Positions 1 through 8,268 of a DNA stretch of 64,000 bases are shown here, piece by piece. The position numbers and the translations under genes are program-made. The stretch is from the NCBI GenBank assembly GCA_024691765.1, contig JAILNI010000030.1, positions 51,760-115,759 of the forward strand. Reading direction: 5' to 3'. Under the pieces are notes generated by a model, which saw only the letters and a program-made list of their open reading frames with translations, had not been told where the DNA came from and did no database searches. This DNA is from Bacteroidales bacterium. Its GTDB lineage: Bacteria > Bacteroidota > Bacteroidia > Bacteroidales > UBA932. Numbering within the stretch: position 1 is the stretch's first letter; every line of letters begins with the position of its first letter.

Positions 1-213
1 GTGAGGCTGCAGGACGTCACCCTGTCGTACCGGCTCGGCCGCAGGGCGGCGAAGGCCATTGGGGCGCAGAGCCTCTCGGCAAGCCTGTCCGGCAAGAATC
101 TGCTCACGTTCACCAAATGGGTGGGATGGGACCCTGAAATGAATCTTGGCGCGGATGCGGTCTCCAAGCCCGTGATGAGGAGCTGGTCCGTGGGCATAGA
201 CGTTACATTCTAA
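1..213 (+). CDS. SusC/RagA-type TonB-dependent outer-membrane receptor, C-terminal end (partial)
   Basis: Only the last 70 residues are inside the window; the gene begins to the left. The tail has the usual end of SusC proteins: a strand resembling RLxxVTLSYRL, then a SGKNLLTFTKWVGWDPE-like segment, and a final beta-strand ending in an aromatic residue (GIDVTF), the signal for insertion by the BAM complex. SusC proteins import oligosaccharides across the outer membrane using TonB energy. The next gene, 12 bases downstream, is its SusD partner, which supports the call. The substrate cannot be read from this fragment, but the downstream glucuronate enzymes suggest a uronate-containing glycan. 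The GTG at position 1 is not the true start. Confidence 0.9.
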   Translation: MRLQDVTLSYRLGRRAAKAIGAQSLSASLSGKNLLTFTKWVGWDPEMNLGADAVSKPVMRSWSVGIDVTF

Positions 214-225
214 AGGATTACTGCC

Positions 226-1917
226 ATGAAAAACAAGATATTATACCTGCTTGCGGCAAGCGTTTCCCTGTTCGCCGCGGCCGCGTGCAACGAAGACGAT
301 TTCTTGAAAGAGGTGCCGAAGGATTTCATATCGATAGACAATGCCTATGTGACGGAATCCGACTATCAGGCGGCGCTTACCGGCCTGTACAACATGGTGC
401 GCTATTATGAATACACCAACGAGGGGCTTCGCTGCATGCTTGGCACTGACGTGGCATACAATGCCAGGCGGAACAACGACCGAATGGGAAATCTGGTGAA
501 CGAGTACAAACCGGAAAATGAGAGGCTTGCATATTACTGGGACAACAACTACAAACTGATAAAGAATGCAAATACCATTATTTCCAGGGTAATGGTATCA
601 GACCTTACGGATGCTCAGAAAGAAGAAATTTCTGCCGAAGCGCGCTTCTTCCGGGCTTTCGGTTATCGGACTCTCGTCTATTATTACGGCGGCGTGCCAC
701 TTATAAAAGAGGAAGTTGTAGTGGCCAAGAAGGATTATGTTCGCGCAGGCAAGGACGAGGTGCTGAGGTTCATGCGGGAAGATTTTGAGTACGCAGCAGC
801 GCATCTTCCGGGTATCGATGCCGTGATGGACGGCAAGTTGTCCGATCTGGTGGCAAAGCACTATCTTGCAGAGACCTGCATTTCACTGGGCGATTTCGAC
901 AATGCGATAAAATGGGCCTCTGATGTTATAGATTCGCCTTCCACTGGCCTCATGAAGGAACGTTTCGGCTCGCGCATTGCCGACGTTCCTGAAGGAGACG
1001 TGTATTTTGACCTTTTCCAGCGGAAAAACCAGAACCGTAAAAGTGCCGGCAACAAGGAGGCTCTCTGGGTAATCCAATTTGAGGAGGATGTGCCGGGAGG
1101 ATACACCACAACCGCGAGTGCAGCCTGGAACTATCCCCTTGAAAGGAACCACTGCCCGGCCACCTACCTCTGCACCGACCCCGACGGCAATACGGCCATG
1201 CTGGGAGGGAACGGCAGGTCCGACTTCAACTGTGGCGGGCGTGGTGTGTCGTTCATGCGCACGACCGACTGGCATCTCAACCAGAACTGGGACGGCTGCT
1301 TCGATACCGACATGCGCAATTCTGCCGTGAACATAGTCCGTACCGCTGTCTATGACGATCCTAAATCGCCCTGGTTCGGCCAGTCGATCATCAGCGGAGC
1401 AAGCATGAGCAGCAATTACAAGTCGCAGGACTGGAGATGGTATCCCTGGCTCACCAAGGCCACGTCGCCGGGAGACCATCCGTCAGCCCTCTATGCCGAC
1501 AAGACTCTCAAGACCCTTACCGCGGCAGCAGGAACCACCTACGCCGACCAGTATATGCTCCGGCTTGCGGAAACCTATCTTCTGCGTGCCGAGGCCTACC
1601 TTTTCTATGGCCGCAAGGACCTTGCCGCGGCTGACATAAACGAGGTGCGCGGCCGCGCCAACGCCACCCCGGTGTCCCAGAGCAAGGTGACTCTCGACTA
1701 TATCCTGGACGAGAGGGCCCGGGAACTCACGCTCGAAGAGAGGCGGAAGCTCACCCTTTACCGCACCGGAACCTTCCTCAAGCGCACCAGGAAATACAAC
1801 GAATATCAGGGAGAACAGATTAAAGACTACATGGCCCTCTTCCCTATTCCATATTCGTTCATCGAGGCCAATACCGGTGCTCATATAGAACAGAACCCTG
1901 GATACACGGAGCAATGA
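226..1917 (+). CDS. SusD/RagB family outer-membrane glycan-binding lipoprotein
   Basis: A 563-residue surface lipoprotein that caps its SusC partner and captures glycan before import. The N-terminus is a lipoprotein signal with a hydrophobic run ending AAAAC, placing the lipidated cysteine at residue 21. The body shows SusD landmarks: an N-terminal helical TPR-like part with AEARFFRAFGYRTLVYYYGGVPL around residues 135-160, and a C-terminal YMLRLAETYLLRAEAYL segment followed by a DERARELTLEERR motif. Length is normal for the family. It lies 12 bases after susC and overlaps the next gene by 4 bases, so it belongs to the uronate operon. The ligand is inferred only from context. Confidence 0.96.
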   Translation: MKNKILYLLAASVSLFAAAACNEDDFLKEVPKDFISIDNAYVTESDYQAALTGLYNMVRYYEYTNEGLRCMLGTDVAYNARRNNDRMGNLVNEYKPENERLAYYWDNNYKLIKNANTIISRVMVSDLTDAQKEEISAEARFFRAFGYRTLVYYYGGVPLIKEEVVVAKKDYVRAGKDEVLRFMREDFEYAAAHLPGIDAVMDGKLSDLVAKHYLAETCISLGDFDNAIKWASDVIDSPSTGLMKERFGSRIADVPEGDVYFDLFQRKNQNRKSAGNKEALWVIQFEEDVPGGYTTTASAAWNYPLERNHCPATYLCTDPDGNTAMLGGNGRSDFNCGGRGVSFMRTTDWHLNQNWDGCFDTDMRNSAVNIVRTAVYDDPKSPWFGQSIISGASMSSNYKSQDWRWYPWLTKATSPGDHPSALYADKTLKTLTAAAGTTYADQYMLRLAETYLLRAEAYLFYGRKDLAAADINEVRGRANATPVSQSKVTLDYILDERARELTLEERRKLTLYRTGTFLKRTRKYNEYQGEQIKDYMALFPIPYSFIEANTGAHIEQNPGYTEQ

Positions 1918-2882
1918 TGACCCTCGCCCACCTGTTCTTCTCCGACAAACCGGACATCCGCTGGGACCTGTGCGCCCAGATGGGGGTCCGGGCTGCCGTT
2001 GCCAAGCTCGCCCCCGAACTCACCGGCCGGGCTCCGGTATGGGATTTTGAATCCTTGAAGATGGCGAAGGGGCACTTTGAAGACAGGGGCTTCTCCCTCG
2101 TGGCGCTGGAGGGCGACCAGTTTGACATGACGCGCATCAAGCTGGGGCTTCCCGGCTGGAAGGACGATGTGCGCCTTTACTGCCGCATGCTGGAGAATAT
2201 GGGCAGGCTCGGAATACGCACCCTCTGCTACAATTTCATGTACACGGGCTGGACGCGCACCCGCACTGACATCCGCGCCCGCGGAGGAGCCCTCGTCACC
2301 GGCTTCAGCCGGGCGGAGGCGGTGCTCCTGCCGCCTTCGCCCCATGCTCCCGTGGACGGGGAGCGCATATGGAAGAATTATGAAAGATTCATCGCAGAAG
2401 TCATCCCCGCTGCGGAGCATGCGGGAGTGCGGATGGCCCTGCATCCGGACGACCCTCCGGTGGAGGTGCTGCAGGGCATCGCCCGGACGTTCATCTGCCC
2501 GGAAGCCATCGACAGGGCCCTGTCCCTGAACTCCAGCGGATGTCACGGGCTCACTTTCTGCCAGGGTACCTTCGCCACCATGGGGGCGGACCTGAAGGAG
2601 TACTTCCTTCGCTGGCGCGGGCGCATCCCCTTCATCCACATAAGGGATGTGGCCGGCACGGCGGAGGACTTCCGCGAAACCTTTCCGGACGAAGGCCCCT
2701 CGGACATCCCCGGCATGCTGGCATTTTACAAGGGCTGCGGTTTCGACGGAATCGTCCGTTCGGACCACACCCCGGCGATGGCGGGGGACTGCAACTCCAC
2801 TCCCGGATACAACGCCACCGGCGCCGTATTCGGCACGGGATATCTCATGGGAATAATGGACGCATTGAAAACAGGACGCTGA
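1914..2882 (+). CDS. uxuA: Mannonate dehydratase
   Basis: Dehydrates D-mannonate to 2-keto-3-deoxygluconate in the cytoplasm, the third step of glucuronate breakdown. It is a TIM-barrel protein with family motifs at HPDDPP (177-182), FCQGT (215-219), HIRDV (242-246) and RSDHTP (282-287). The His, Cys, His and Asp in these motifs are spaced like the manganese ligands of characterised UxuA enzymes. At 322 residues it is a short form compared with the roughly 390 of the E. coli enzyme; nothing catalytic appears to be missing. Its ATG overlaps the susD stop by 4 bases (ATGA), implying translational coupling. Glucuronate isomerase and fructuronate reductase further along the same operon support the function. 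Confidence 0.9.
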   Translation: MMTLAHLFFSDKPDIRWDLCAQMGVRAAVAKLAPELTGRAPVWDFESLKMAKGHFEDRGFSLVALEGDQFDMTRIKLGLPGWKDDVRLYCRMLENMGRLGIRTLCYNFMYTGWTRTRTDIRARGGALVTGFSRAEAVLLPPSPHAPVDGERIWKNYERFIAEVIPAAEHAGVRMALHPDDPPVEVLQGIARTFICPEAIDRALSLNSSGCHGLTFCQGTFATMGADLKEYFLRWRGRIPFIHIRDVAGTAEDFRETFPDEGPSDIPGMLAFYKGCGFDGIVRSDHTPAMAGDCNSTPGYNATGAVFGTGYLMGIMDALKTGR

Positions 2883-2883
2883 T

Positions 2884-4179
2884 ATGGACAGACGCAAATT
2901 CATAGAACTTTCTTCCCTGTGCGGAGTAGCGCTGCTCCTGGGATGCAAAAAAACCTCCATGGGAGGGAACACCACCGTTCCGGTCGTGACGAAAAAGACA
3001 TGGAAAGGCTGGCAGAAAGGGCAGTTCCAGGTGCATTTCATCTACACCGGAGTGGCGGAATCGCTGTTCCTCATCTTCCCCGACGGCACCACCATGCTGC
3101 TGGACTGCGGCGACCACAACGTGAAGTCTTCCGCCGGAGCGCAGGCCGTGCCAATACTCCCAGGTGACTATCTCCATGCAGGGGAGTGGATAGCCAGATA
3201 CGTGAAGAAAGTGAACCCTAACGGAAACGCGGTGGATTACATGATGCTTTCGCACTACCACTGCGACCACGCCGGAAGCGAGGTTTGGTATGCCGGCACT
3301 GAGACGCATTCCGGGGAACCCTACGTGCTCAGCGGCTTCTCGCAGGCGGCGCAGCAGCTCGATTTCTCGCGTGCCGTCGACCGGCTCTGGCCCGGATACG
3401 ACACGCCGCTTCCCATGGTGGACGACGCCAACAAGGTCTTCTCCCACATGAAGAAATTCTACGATTACATGTCTTCCGAAAGGGGACTGCAGATAGAGAG
3501 TTTCAGACTTGGAGCCACAGACCAGATAGTGCCCCTGCATGGTTCAGTTGATGGTTTCCGGGTGCGGAACGTCTGCGGCAACGGGTATATTTCCCTTCCC
3601 GACGGCAGCGTGCAGGACCTCTACGCCGAGTTCAAGGCCAATCCTCCGGAATACTTCAACGACAACGGAATGAGTCTCGGGCTGGAGTTCAGTTACGGCC
3701 CTTTCCGTTTCTTCACCGCAGGCGATTTCTGTGCCAGCCCTACACTCCCTACCGGAGGAAAGCGCAACATAGAAGAGAGCCTTGCCGCCGCCGTGCTGCC
3801 ATGCGACGTTTCCAAGGTGAACCACCACGGATACCAGTCAATGCCTGCAAAACTGGTGTCGGCCCTCCGTTCCCGGGTATGGGTGAGCTGCGTATGGCGG
3901 CAGGACCACGACCAGGGCGAAGTGCTCTCCCGCCTCTCCAGCCGTTCGCTCTATTCAGGCGACCGGCTCATCTGCCCCGGCATATTCACTCCGGAAAGGA
4001 GAACCGCCGATGCCGGCAGCAGTTATCTCGACGACATCGCTCCGGCCTCCTCCACCGGCGGACACATAGTACTCAACGTGGAAGAAGGCGGCGGGAAATA
4101 CTCCATTACGTACCTGGACGCAAGGGACGAGTCCCTGAGCGTGCTGAGCACCGCCGAATTTGAAACCTTCGCCAAATGA
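2884..4179 (+). CDS. Metallo-beta-lactamase-fold lipoprotein, ComEC/Rec2-like hydrolase
   Basis: A 431-residue exported protein. The N-terminus (MDRRKF, then a hydrophobic stretch ending LLLGC) is a lipoprotein signal with the lipidated cysteine at residue 21. The metal-binding motif HYHCDH sits at 124-129, preceded by MLLDCGD (71-77) and followed by a GDF element near 280 and KVNHHG near 311. This arrangement resembles the ComEC/Rec2 branch of the metallo-beta-lactamase fold rather than true beta-lactamases. The substrate is unknown; a phosphodiester or ester is possible. It begins one base after uxuA and overlaps the symporter by 4 bases, so it is a firm operon member, which is unusual for a uronate locus. 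Confidence 0.8.
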   Translation: MDRRKFIELSSLCGVALLLGCKKTSMGGNTTVPVVTKKTWKGWQKGQFQVHFIYTGVAESLFLIFPDGTTMLLDCGDHNVKSSAGAQAVPILPGDYLHAGEWIARYVKKVNPNGNAVDYMMLSHYHCDHAGSEVWYAGTETHSGEPYVLSGFSQAAQQLDFSRAVDRLWPGYDTPLPMVDDANKVFSHMKKFYDYMSSERGLQIESFRLGATDQIVPLHGSVDGFRVRNVCGNGYISLPDGSVQDLYAEFKANPPEYFNDNGMSLGLEFSYGPFRFFTAGDFCASPTLPTGGKRNIEESLAAAVLPCDVSKVNHHGYQSMPAKLVSALRSRVWVSCVWRQDHDQGEVLSRLSSRSLYSGDRLICPGIFTPERRTADAGSSYLDDIAPASSTGGHIVLNVEEGGGKYSITYLDARDESLSVLSTAEFETFAK

Positions 4180-5858
4180 GTTTCGCCCTTCAGAGCCTGG
4201 ATTACGCTGCCGTCCTGGTATATGTCCTGCTGATGGCCGTCATCGGCGTGATTTTTGGCGCGCTGGTGAAGGACTCCGGCTCCTATTTCAAGGGCAACGG
4301 CACGGTGCCCTGGGTGATGGCCGCGGTGACCAACTTCATGGGGCTCTTCTCCACCTTCGTTTTCGTGGCCTACGCCGGCATCGCCTACGAATACGGACTT
4401 GTGTCAGTGACCGTCTTCTGGTGCACGGTGCCGGCCTGCCTCGTGGGCGCGCTTCTGTTTGCCGGCCGCTGGCGCCGTACGGGAAAGACCACGCCCGTGG
4501 AATACCTGGAAGATCGGTACGGTCTCCCGGTGAGGCAGATCATGAGCTGGGCGGGACTGGCCATGAGGTTCCTGGACAACATGGTGAGGCTCTATGCGAT
4601 AGGGGTGTTCATAAGCGCCGTCACCCCGCTGTCCCTGGAGCTTTCCATAGTGATTGCCGGGCTCGTGATAACGCTTTTCAACCTCTTCGGAGGGATGTGG
4701 TCGGTGACGGTGATGAGCACCGTGCAGTTCGTGATACTCATACTGGTGACGCTCGTGCTGCTGCCAGTCTCGCTGCAGGCGGCGGGCGGTTTCTCCGGCA
4801 TAGCGGAGAACTTCCCCGGGCATCTGGACTGGTTCAACGGGCCCAAGGGCGCACCGCTGTGGCTGTCGGTCTATTGCATCATGACGGTCATAAAGTACAA
4901 CGAGAACTGGACCTTCATCCAGAAGTTCTTCTGCGTGAGGGACGAGCGTGCGGCACGCCGCAGCGGACTCCTCACGGCGGCGCTCTTCCTGGTATTCACC
5001 CCGGTGTTCCTGCTTCCTCCGGTGGCGGGCGCCGTGGTTGTCCCGGGGCTCGAGAACCCGGAGATGTCCTATGTGGCGCTGGCCTCGCGCCTTCTGCCGG
5101 CAGGCATAATGGGAATACTGTTCGCATCCATGTTCGCGGCCACCATGTCCTCGCTCAACGCCGAGTACAACGTGATGTCCGCCGTAATCACCCACGATAT
5201 TTACAAGCGGCTCTTCGAGCCCGGAGCGACCGACGCGCGGCTGCTCTCGGTGGCGCGGTGGAGCACCCTGCTCACAGGCCTCGTGATGATAGGCGGGGCC
5301 ATACTCATCCGGGGCCTTGGCGGAGCGTTCGAGGCCAACAAGCTGTTCACGGGCATAATGGCCATACCGCTCGGCATCCCGCTTATACTGGGCATAGTGT
5401 CCAGACGCCCCGGAGGCCCGGCCGCCATGATAACCATAGTGGCGGGAGTCGTTGCCGGAGTCGTGCTCAACCTCGTCCCTTCCCTCAGCTGGGAAGTCGC
5501 CACTCTCATCGAAATCATCCTCTGTCTGGTCCTCTACTATCTCCCCTGGCCGCAGGGGAGGGACGCCGCCCGGGAGAAAGAACTGGACTCGCTCTTTGAA
5601 AAATTGGAGAACCCCATAGCGGAAAAAGATAAAAACGAAATCCCGTCCGGATACGGCCGGGCCATTGGAATACTGCTGATTGCTTCCCTGCTGGTGGCGG
5701 GACTGCTGTTCTGCGGCATGAGCATCCCCAGTCTGGGGCAGCGCAGCGGCCTGTGCAGCTTCATTGCGGGCGCAATCTGCCTTGCGGCGGCGCTCCCGCC
5801 ATTATTCATGCGGAACAAATCAAAAAACAATAAAAACAATGATGAAAAATTACTTTAA
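4176..5858 (+). CDS. Sodium:solute symporter (SSS family), probable uronate transporter
   Basis: An inner-membrane transporter of 560 residues with about 13-14 hydrophobic helices. It shows SSS features such as GNGTVPWVMAAVTNFMG near residue 40, the TPVEYLEDRYG segment near 110, and MSSLNAEYNVMSAVITHDIYKRLF near 330, which matches the STxxSxxxNSxATxxxxDIY region of the family. It likely brings a monomeric uronate or related sugar acid from the periplasm into the cytoplasm with sodium; substrate assignment rests only on its place between uxuA and uxaC. The start ATG overlaps the preceding stop (ATGA), and its end overlaps a small peptide gene by 17 bases. Confidence 0.9.
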   Translation: MSFALQSLDYAAVLVYVLLMAVIGVIFGALVKDSGSYFKGNGTVPWVMAAVTNFMGLFSTFVFVAYAGIAYEYGLVSVTVFWCTVPACLVGALLFAGRWRRTGKTTPVEYLEDRYGLPVRQIMSWAGLAMRFLDNMVRLYAIGVFISAVTPLSLELSIVIAGLVITLFNLFGGMWSVTVMSTVQFVILILVTLVLLPVSLQAAGGFSGIAENFPGHLDWFNGPKGAPLWLSVYCIMTVIKYNENWTFIQKFFCVRDERAARRSGLLTAALFLVFTPVFLLPPVAGAVVVPGLENPEMSYVALASRLLPAGIMGILFASMFAATMSSLNAEYNVMSAVITHDIYKRLFEPGATDARLLSVARWSTLLTGLVMIGGAILIRGLGGAFEANKLFTGIMAIPLGIPLILGIVSRRPGGPAAMITIVAGVVAGVVLNLVPSLSWEVATLIEIILCLVLYYLPWPQGRDAAREKELDSLFEKLENPIAEKDKNEIPSGYGRAIGILLIASLLVAGLLFCGMSIPSLGQRSGLCSFIAGAICLAAALPPLFMRNKSKNNKNNDEKLL

Positions 5859-5970
5859 GCCCGAAAGCGAACTGCTCGAAATCGGGCCCGGCACAGTCCT
5901 TTGCACCTCCGCACCAGAGGTGGCGGTGACTTCTGAATCGTTTGACGAACTGGACAATCTTTCAATGTAA
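5842..5970 (+). CDS. 42-residue peptide of the short KPE...LCTS type, unknown function
   Basis: A short gene that overlaps the symporter's last 17 bases in another frame and ends 6 bases before the next lipoprotein start. The product begins MKNYFKPESELLEIGP and continues with TVLCTSAP, then an acidic tail ending DELDNLSM. There is no signal peptide. Similar short peptides, with a YxxPE-xxE start and a central LC/AS element, are often seen beside surface-protein genes in Bacteroidales, but I know of no established role. An upstream in-frame ATG at 5839 would add one methionine. Position, tight spacing and amino-acid pattern argue that it is real; a spurious frame is the alternative. Confidence 0.6.
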   Translation: MKNYFKPESELLEIGPGTVLCTSAPEVAVTSESFDELDNLSM

Positions 5971-5976
5971 CGTAAT

Positions 5977-8268
5977 ATGAGAACAAGGTTATTTATGGCC
6001 ATCGCACTCATGGCCGCACTTTCCATCTCCTGCGGAAAGGAACAAAAAACGGATAACGGCAGGGACAACCCGAAGCAGACCCCCGGCGGCGAGGAGAAAA
6101 CCGGTCTGGTCTCCATGACCTTCTCCGCGAGTTTTGATGATTCACCGGCAACCGCCGCGGCGCTTTCCGGCAACGACGTGAACTGGGAGTACTCCGACCA
6201 CATCGCCGTATTCGACGGCGTGGCAAGGCGCGATTTCACCGTTAAGGAAGGCAGCATCAGCGGCGGCACCGCCACGTTCGAGGGCGAAGTGGACGAGGGT
6301 GCCACCTCCTTCATCGCCGTCTATCCCTATTCGGCTTCCACGGCCACCCAGCCTTCGGCCGGCAGCATAGAAATCAACTATCCTGCAAGCCAGACGCTTA
6401 CCACGTCGGCAATGGCGCCGGATGCGATGATATGCGTGGCCCAGGCCGACAAGGGCTCCGGCCTCTCGTTCAGGAACGTGGCGGCCCGCCTCAAAATCCA
6501 TATCCCGGGGAGCGACGTGACCGCGGTGACTCTCAGCGGCAACAAAACCGAATATTTCGCCGGCTCCGCCTCCGTGAGCACGGCGGGGGAGATTACCAGC
6601 ACGGGAGATGCCTCTTCGATTACGCTCTATCCTTCGGGAAGCACCTTCAGCGAGGGAGACTACTATTTCGGGCTCCTTCCCGTGGAATTCACCGAAGGCT
6701 TCACCCTGGTCTATGAAAAATCCGGGGGCAAAGCTTTCGTGGACACCGACAAGGACGTGGAGTTCCTCCGCAACGGTGGAAAGGACGTAACAGCCTCCAC
6801 GGCCTCTCTTACCTGGGTAGGCCTGCCCATCATGGATGAGGATGACCTTAAGGCCTTCGCCGATTACAGCCGTTTCTTCAGCTCTTCCGAGACCGTGCGG
6901 ATAGGTGCCGACATCGCCCTTACCTCAGCCTGGACTCCCTTCCCGCTCTGGTGCACCCTGGACGGGCAGAACCACAAGATTACCGGCCTTTCGGTGAGCG
7001 CTGAAGAAAATGCCGGCTTCGTGTCCATACTCTATGCCGATGCCGCTCTTGAGAACCTGGAGGTTTCCGGCAGCATCTCCCTCACCGGAACCGGCAGTCT
7101 TGCTTACGCCGCCCTGGTTGCCGACACCAGGGGCGCCATCACCTCAGTGACAAACAGGGTATCAGTGACGCATGAATCTACGGCAACCTGCCCCGTGTAT
7201 CTGGGCGGCATAGCCGGCCTTCTCTCGAACGGAGGCAGCATAAGTTCGTCTTACAACTACGGCGCCGTCGCCCTCAATGGTACGAGCAGTGATGTGTCCT
7301 TCATAGGAGGAGTCGTGGGATACATGCAGGCAGGCTGCGGGAACGTGATCAACACCGATAATCACGGCACCGTCTCCTGCGCCAACACGTATGGCCAGGG
7401 TATCGGCGGCATCGCCGGAATGATAAGGGGAGCTAAAATTGACGGCTGCACCAATGAAAGCACCGGGGTGATTACAGTATCGAAATGCAAAACCGGCGGC
7501 TGGGGCTGCTTTGTCGCAGGCATAGCTGCGTTCATGCAGAACAACACCGCTTCAGAGTCGTCGATAGAAAACTGCACCAACAAGGCGGACATCTCCACCG
7601 AGGCCCAATGCTGGGGAGTGGCCGGAATAGCCGGAATTACCCATTACTCAGGCACCGCTGCCTACAAAATCAACGGCTGTACCAACAACGGCGACATAAC
7701 CTGGACAAAGGGAGGCACCGCCAACGTCTTCTGCGGCGGCATACTTGCAATTGCAGAAGGCAACAGCCTCACGGTTTCCGGAAATACCAATAGCGGAGCC
7801 GTTGAAATAACAGGTAACCGCACGGCCGACAATGTCATGGAAGTAGGAGGTATCATCGGAACCGTTTTCAGAAACAATAAGCGTCCCCAAAACGGGGAGG
7901 CCAGGACTGTTGAAATCTCTTCCAATACCAACGAAGGCTCGGTCACTTTCAAGACTACGGGCACAGCAACAGGTGTTGCAGGCGGCATAATAGGCGGCTT
8001 CAGCGTAAATGACGGTACCGAGAGTACAGGAACCGCGGTTACCGTGAGCGGTAACACCAGCAAGGGAGCCATAGTGAGCACGGGTGCGGTAGGAGGTATT
8101 TTTGCTACATGCTACAGCACATGCAAATACCTTACGGTAACTGTTACCGGAAGCAAGCTCGGCTGCACGCTCAACGGCGCTGACGCCACTGCTGCAAACG
8201 CATCGGTGTACAGCAGCAATGATTCTGCCACCACTACTGTTTCCGTAAGCGGTACTACTGTTATCTGA
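5977..8268 (+). CDS. Surface lipoprotein with fimbrillin-like N-terminal domain and GLUG-like repeats
   Basis: A 763-residue predicted surface lipoprotein. The signal ends SISCG, with the lipidated cysteine at residue 19, followed by a Gly/Pro/Asp-rich linker. Residues about 30-265 resemble the fimbrillin-like domain (DHIAVFDG, FIAVYPYS, LKIHIPGSDVTAVTLSGN, YYFGLLPVEF). From about 285 on there is a repetitive beta-rich region with recurrent GGIAG/GGIVG/GGIIG turns and CTN-G elements, typical of GLUG-like adhesion repeats forming a beta-helix. It occupies the slot where many such loci encode a surface glycan-binding protein, so glycan or surface binding is likely. Its end overlaps uxaC by 1 base (TGATG). 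Confidence 0.75.
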   Translation: MRTRLFMAIALMAALSISCGKEQKTDNGRDNPKQTPGGEEKTGLVSMTFSASFDDSPATAAALSGNDVNWEYSDHIAVFDGVARRDFTVKEGSISGGTATFEGEVDEGATSFIAVYPYSASTATQPSAGSIEINYPASQTLTTSAMAPDAMICVAQADKGSGLSFRNVAARLKIHIPGSDVTAVTLSGNKTEYFAGSASVSTAGEITSTGDASSITLYPSGSTFSEGDYYFGLLPVEFTEGFTLVYEKSGGKAFVDTDKDVEFLRNGGKDVTASTASLTWVGLPIMDEDDLKAFADYSRFFSSSETVRIGADIALTSAWTPFPLWCTLDGQNHKITGLSVSAEENAGFVSILYADAALENLEVSGSISLTGTGSLAYAALVADTRGAITSVTNRVSVTHESTATCPVYLGGIAGLLSNGGSISSSYNYGAVALNGTSSDVSFIGGVVGYMQAGCGNVINTDNHGTVSCANTYGQGIGGIAGMIRGAKIDGCTNESTGVITVSKCKTGGWGCFVAGIAAFMQNNTASESSIENCTNKADISTEAQCWGVAGIAGITHYSGTAAYKINGCTNNGDITWTKGGTANVFCGGILAIAEGNSLTVSGNTNSGAVEITGNRTADNVMEVGGIIGTVFRNNKRPQNGEARTVEISSNTNEGSVTFKTTGTATGVAGGIIGGFSVNDGTESTGTAVTVSGNTSKGAIVSTGAVGGIFATCYSTCKYLTVTVTGSKLGCTLNGADATAANASVYSSNDSATTTVSVSGTTVI

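Noticed and set aside
4160..5599. Long plus-strand frame of 479 codons inside the symporter region
   Set aside because: It is rich in Arg, Gly and Pro with no domain signal, while the other frame encodes a clear sodium:solute symporter.
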